The notes under the pieces were generated by a model that saw only the letters and a program-made list of their open reading frames with translations, had not been told where the DNA came from and did no database searches. From assembly GCA_900551745.1 (NCBI GenBank), contig URXA01000028.1, forward strand, positions 1 through 10,352: a stretch of DNA of 10,352 nt, given 5' to 3'. The position numbers and the translations under genes are program-made. The stretch is from an uncultured Phascolarctobacterium sp. Lineage in GTDB: Bacteria; Bacillota; Negativicutes; Acidaminococcales; Acidaminococcaceae. Shown one piece after another: positions 7,344-10,352 of the stretch. Position 1 is the stretch's first letter. Each line of letters starts with the position of its first letter.

Positions 7344-8708
7344 ATGGCTGAAGAATCAACCAGGATAGTTCATGGTCCTACGTTTAAAAATCTTTTAGAT
7401 AATGTAACCAAGCTGGAAAAACAGACACAGAAAAAAGACCTGTCTCCGGATGAGAAAAGTGCTTTAGCACAGGAGCTGCTCAGTTGTCTTCTGGATGCGT
7501 TAGATATGCAGTCTGAGGCAGTTATGTCGCAAAGTGTCAAGGAACAGATGTCATTGACGATTGAGCGCATAGTACGCCGTTTCAAGCTTTTGGCAGAACA
7601 GGGAATTGCCTGCGAAGCCTGCTTGGAAAAATTAAAAAATTCCTGCATCTATTTTATGCGTGCTAAACATGAGATTTTGGCGAAAGAGATAGTAGCTGTT
7701 TTTCAGCCTGTTTTAGTGACAAATCCGCAGCTGCGTGCAGAAGGCATACGTAAATTAGGGATGCTTGGCTGTCTGGCAATGAAAGATGGGCTGCCGGAGG
7801 TAACGATACAGTGTGCTAATATAGTGGTTATCGTAAGTAATGAATTAACAGAAACAGATGCTGATTTAGAACGGGAATTGCTGCAGATGCTGCAGGATAT
7901 GGCAGTTATGGCTGCCAGAATGCGTGATGAAGCCAGATTTTCTGCTATTGTATCCAAGGCTGTAGTACGTTACAGTGCAGAGAGTACTGTCTATGCCGGT
8001 TCTAAAATGGTAGAATTTTTGCTGACGCTATTTTTTACAGCCTCGGACAGACGTTATGTTAATGCATTACCAATGCTGCGCTGGATGAGTTTGTTGCTGA
8101 CCAATAATAAATCGTTAACTGCAGGTGAATTACAGTATTTTGTGCGTGAATGGACACAGCTGATCGCACAGATTGCCCGGAGAAAATGGGAAGATGAGAC
8201 CAGGCAGCTAATGGATGGATTATTTGTTTTTCTGGTGCGTGAAAAAGATTTTTCCTTAACGCGCAGTACGTTGATGAATATTGCTTTACATTTTCAAATG
8301 TATGCAGGCTGGGATGGTTTTGCCAACGCATTTAAATTGTATGCTCCGTGGCAGAATTTTATGCTGGTTTTACTTGATCAGGCTGTTTCCAGCAGGCGCA
8401 GTCAGCAGCAGCGGGAACAAATAGGCAGTTTGGTGCTGCGTACTCAGCGGGATTTGATAACGGCTGTGGCAAGGCAGACTATGCAGGAAGAAATGACTGT
8501 GTATGGAGAGTGGCTGCAGTTTGGTTTGGCTGCAGCTAAAAGTGAAAAAAATAAAATCAGAGTACGCAGACTGGTACAGTTAACAGTAGGCTATTGGGCT
8601 TCCCAGCAGCCTCGTACAAGTAGAGAGCAGCTTAAGCATTTACTATATGTCTTCGAACCGGATTTAGTGAAGGGGAAATATCTGGAGCTGTTGGAGAAAG
8701 TAAGATAG
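7344..8708 (+). CDS. Unrecognised 454-residue, all-helical, probably cytosolic protein
   Basis: I do not recognise the family. The ATG follows AGGGGT (7334-7339) and lies 18 bases after pyk, so it is the last gene of the etf-pyk operon. The protein has no signal peptide and no clear membrane-spanning segment. It appears almost wholly alpha-helical, with successive amphipathic helices of 15-25 residues, few glycines or prolines, and many Leu, Ala, Met, Gln and Arg residues. The pattern suggests a helical-repeat (HEAT- or TPR-like) scaffold, but no repeat consensus is evident by eye. A CEAC pair lies at 90-93. Aromatic residues cluster around 315-345 (LHFQMYAGWDGF, APWQNF). The C-terminal third is strongly basic (RRSQQQR, KNKIRVRRL). 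Codon use and base composition look like the neighbours, so it seems native rather than acquired. The reading frame is uninterrupted, and it is followed within 35 bases by a strong terminator. No function is proposed. Confidence 0.88.
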   Translation: MAEESTRIVHGPTFKNLLDNVTKLEKQTQKKDLSPDEKSALAQELLSCLLDALDMQSEAVMSQSVKEQMSLTIERIVRRFKLLAEQGIACEACLEKLKNSCIYFMRAKHEILAKEIVAVFQPVLVTNPQLRAEGIRKLGMLGCLAMKDGLPEVTIQCANIVVIVSNELTETDADLERELLQMLQDMAVMAARMRDEARFSAIVSKAVVRYSAESTVYAGSKMVEFLLTLFFTASDRRYVNALPMLRWMSLLLTNNKSLTAGELQYFVREWTQLIAQIARRKWEDETRQLMDGLFVFLVREKDFSLTRSTLMNIALHFQMYAGWDGFANAFKLYAPWQNFMLVLLDQAVSSRRSQQQREQIGSLVLRTQRDLITAVARQTMQEEMTVYGEWLQFGLAAAKSEKNKIRVRRLVQLTVGYWASQQPRTSREQLKHLLYVFEPDLVKGKYLELLEKVR

Positions 8709-8741
8709 CTTAAATATCTGAAACAAAAATTAATAGTCAAT

Positions 8742-8785
8742 AAAATAAAAAGACGTTTTTCTTTGGAAAAACGTCTTTTTATTTT
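8742..8785. terminator. Strong rho-independent terminator, bidirectional, ending the etfBA-pyk operon
   Basis: A perfect 20-bp inverted repeat (8742-8761 with 8766-8785) encloses a TTTG loop. The GC-containing core is AGACG/CGTCT. The right arm ends in T-rich sequence that continues to about 8795. The left arm starts with an A-rich run, so the hairpin could also terminate transcription on the opposite strand. It lies 33 bases after the 454-residue protein gene. Confidence 0.92.
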
Positions 8786-8879
8786 TGTTTTTATTCACTG
8801 TTTTTTCACAAATATCATTAAAATGAGAGGGATTTTGCTGCAGGGATAAAGAATACCTGGAAATAATGGAGGTGTAATA
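8786..8879 (+). other. Intergenic leader of the secretion/pilus operon, promoter not resolved
   Basis: This 94-base stretch separates the terminator from the GspF-family gene and should hold that operon's promoter. A possible -10 box TAAAAT lies at 8819-8824, but no good -35 hexamer stands 16-18 bases before it. GGAGGTG (8868-8874) is the Shine-Dalgarno for the next gene, 5 bases before its ATG. Confidence 0.35.
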
Positions 8880-10082
8880 ATGCAGTTGTACCGCTGGCGA
8901 GCGCGTAGTATGGCAGGAAAACTTTATCAGGGAAGTTATTTAGCAGATAGTAAGCAGGAAGTAGCGGCATTCTTACACGAGAATTATGATTATATTACTG
9001 GTATAGAAGAAGTACAAAGCTTTACCGTTAAAGTAAACCGTTTATTTAATCATGGTAAAGTTAATGATAAAGAACGCAGTCGTTTTTTTCAGCAATTGGC
9101 CGCGATGCTGGGCAGCGGTATCCCGTTATGCAGAGCATTGGAACTTTTAAAAACACGCTGTCCGGTTTCTTTGACAACAGTCTGCTGTTTATTGATTGCT
9201 GATTTACAAGCGGGGAAAGCGTTGTCTGCTGCGCTGAAAAAACACGCACATATTTTTGAACCTGTTGCTGTGTCAGTAATTGAAGCAGGAGAACAAGGCG
9301 GTATTTTACAGGAGATGTTGTCTGAATTGGCTGTTTATTTCGGGCAGAAGGCAGAAATAAACAGATTTTTAAAGAATATATGCTTATATCCCTGTTTGGT
9401 ATTGTTATTAGCTATAGTAACTGGCTGTTTATTTATAGTTAAATTACTCCCATTGTTTGCCGACTTATATCAGTCGTTTGACCTTGTTCCGACATTGCCT
9501 TTGCAGGTAATGATGACAGTACGTGAAATTGCTGTTAAATACTGGCAGGCAGCAGCGGTTTTAAGTTTATTTGTTTTATATTATTTGTGGCTGAGAAGGT
9601 ATCGCCTGCTGAAATGGTGTTTCTGCCTTCCTCTTATCGCAGGGTACCGCCAGACGTTTTTGGAAATACGTTTTTGTAAAATACTGTCGCTGCTCCTTCA
9701 TAGTGGCATTTCGCTGCCAGTGGCAATAAAAACTGCGTCTGCTGGAAGTGGTGATAAAAAATTGACTGCTAAAGCAATGGTTTTTTCTGAAGCGATCGTT
9801 CGTGGCTGTGATATTACCAAGGCGGCAGCATTAGCTTCTCCGCTTTTAAGTTCACTGACGATAGAATTTTTAATCGTCGGAGAAAGTTCCGGTTCTTTAG
9901 CGACGATGCTTAATGAAGCGGCATTACTGCTGGAACAGGATTTTACCGCAAGTTTAAAAAATTTTAAAGTTTTACTGGAACCTGTACTTTTAATTATTAT
10001 AGCGTTAGTGATTGGTGTTATGATTTTTACAGTAGCGTCACCTTTACTGACTTTTTTGACGGAAATACCTGAATATGAATGA
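8880..10082 (+). CDS. Type II secretion/type IV pilus inner-membrane platform protein, GspF/PilC/ComGB family
   Basis: This 400-residue polytopic protein is the inner-membrane platform that connects the assembly ATPase to pseudopilin polymerisation. A short N-terminal cytoplasmic region (1-60, beginning LYRWRARSMAGKLYQG) is followed by two copies of the T2SSF domain. Copy one starts at RSRFFQQLAAMLGSGIPL (67-84) and includes EAGEQGG (135-141). Copy two starts at EIRFCKILSLLLHSGISLP (262-280) and includes VGESSGSL (333-340). Membrane segments are likely at about 166-189, 222-238 and 366-389, the usual three-helix pattern. Length is normal. The Shine-Dalgarno GGAGGTG is strong and the gene ends a few bases before a pseudopilin gene, so the two form an operon. 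Which machine it serves (secretion, pili or DNA uptake) cannot be told from this gene alone, so no symbol is given. The partner ATPase gene is not upstream in this window. Confidence 0.94.
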   Translation: MQLYRWRARSMAGKLYQGSYLADSKQEVAAFLHENYDYITGIEEVQSFTVKVNRLFNHGKVNDKERSRFFQQLAAMLGSGIPLCRALELLKTRCPVSLTTVCCLLIADLQAGKALSAALKKHAHIFEPVAVSVIEAGEQGGILQEMLSELAVYFGQKAEINRFLKNICLYPCLVLLLAIVTGCLFIVKLLPLFADLYQSFDLVPTLPLQVMMTVREIAVKYWQAAAVLSLFVLYYLWLRRYRLLKWCFCLPLIAGYRQTFLEIRFCKILSLLLHSGISLPVAIKTASAGSGDKKLTAKAMVFSEAIVRGCDITKAAALASPLLSSLTIEFLIVGESSGSLATMLNEAALLLEQDFTASLKNFKVLLEPVLLIIIALVIGVMIFTVASPLLTFLTEIPEYE

Positions 10083-10092
10083 TGGAAGTGTT

Positions 10093-10352
10093 ATGATGAA
10101 TTTTTATAAGAATGTATGTGGTAGAAAAGGTTTTACTTTGATAGAACTGGTAGCTGTAACGGCCATGTTGGGTGTGTTGGCTGGAATGCTGCTGCCGTCT
10201 ATTGATTCAGCTAATAAAAAAGCTAAAAATGCCAAGCTGAAAAATGATCTTTTAACAGTGGACAGTGCGATTCAGTTATATAAAATGGAAAATGGTAAAT
10301 GCCCAGAAAAATTAGAAGATTTGGTTAGTGAATACATTGCCAGAAATAAAGG
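10093..10352 (+). CDS. GspG-like major pseudopilin/prepilin, 3' end missing
   Basis: The frame is open from ATG 10093 to the window edge (86 full codons), so the gene is truncated at the right. The protein has a short basic leader ending RKG, then FTLIEL, the class III signal cut after Gly13 and N-methylated at Phe14 by prepilin peptidase; the conserved Glu at +5 is Glu18. A hydrophobic helix follows (LVAVTAMLGVLAGMLLPSI). Next comes an amphipathic helix and LLTVDSAIQLYKMENGKCPE, which resembles the GspG pattern (x-LY-x-x-NG-x-x-P). It would assemble into the short periplasmic pseudopilus or a thin pilus, driven through the GspF-family protein encoded just upstream. GGAAG (10084-10088) lies 4 bases before ATG 10093 and 7 before ATG 10096, so the start may be the second Met, one residue shorter. 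It begins 10 bases after the previous stop. Confidence 0.88.
   Translation, partial: MMNFYKNVCGRKGFTLIELVAVTAMLGVLAGMLLPSIDSANKKAKNAKLKNDLLTVDSAIQLYKMENGKCPEKLEDLVSEYIARNK

Noticed and set aside
8794..8815. Possible Rex (redox repressor) operator, suggested by TTCACAA at 8805-8811
   Set aside because: The matching TTGTGAA half-site is absent at the required distance; only one half is present in AT-rich sequence.
1..10352. CRISPR array, tRNA/rRNA gene, insertion sequence, phage or defence module
   Set aside because: No spaced direct repeats, structural RNA signatures, transposase or integrase motifs, or defence-type domains were seen; the genes are core metabolism, replication and secretion.

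Overview
The window reads as chromosomal housekeeping DNA from a low-to-moderate GC, anaerobic fermentative member of the Firmicutes. A diderm Negativicutes-type bacterium is my best guess. The clues are a dnaE and a pyruvate kinase with a C-terminal PEP-utiliser-like domain, a ferredoxin-fused bifurcating-type electron transfer flavoprotein, and a type II secretion/type IV pilus operon. The assignment to Negativicutes is inference; no rRNA or other marker is present. All convincing genes lie on the + strand.

Region 1 (1-3234) is dnaE, the replicative DNA polymerase III alpha subunit. It is cut by the left edge and lacks roughly its first 60 residues. A 105-bp gap follows, with a good sigma-A-like promoter (extended -10) and no convincing terminator.

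Region 2 (3340-8708) is a tightly packed run: etfB, etfA (with two N-terminal [4Fe-4S] ferredoxin motifs), a 64-residue small protein, pyk, and a 454-residue unrecognised all-helical protein. Gaps are 11-24 nt and each gene has its own Shine-Dalgarno sequence. The run ends at a perfect 20-bp hairpin terminator at 8742-8785. The unit couples flavin-based electron transfer with the last ATP-yielding step of glycolysis. No acyl-CoA or lactate dehydrogenase partner for the ETF is encoded in the window.

Region 3 (8880 to the right edge) starts a new operon for a type II secretion/type IV pilus-like machine: a GspF/PilC-family inner-membrane protein followed by a GspG-like pseudopilin cut by the window end. 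The assembly ATPase gene is not directly upstream.

I did not find an obviously new defence or mobile system, CRISPR array, RNA gene or insertion sequence. The most noteworthy items are the His-to-Ser replacement in the PEP-utiliser motif of the pyruvate kinase, the orphan ferredoxin-fused ETF in a dnaE-pyk locus, and the unrecognised 454-residue protein that closes that operon.
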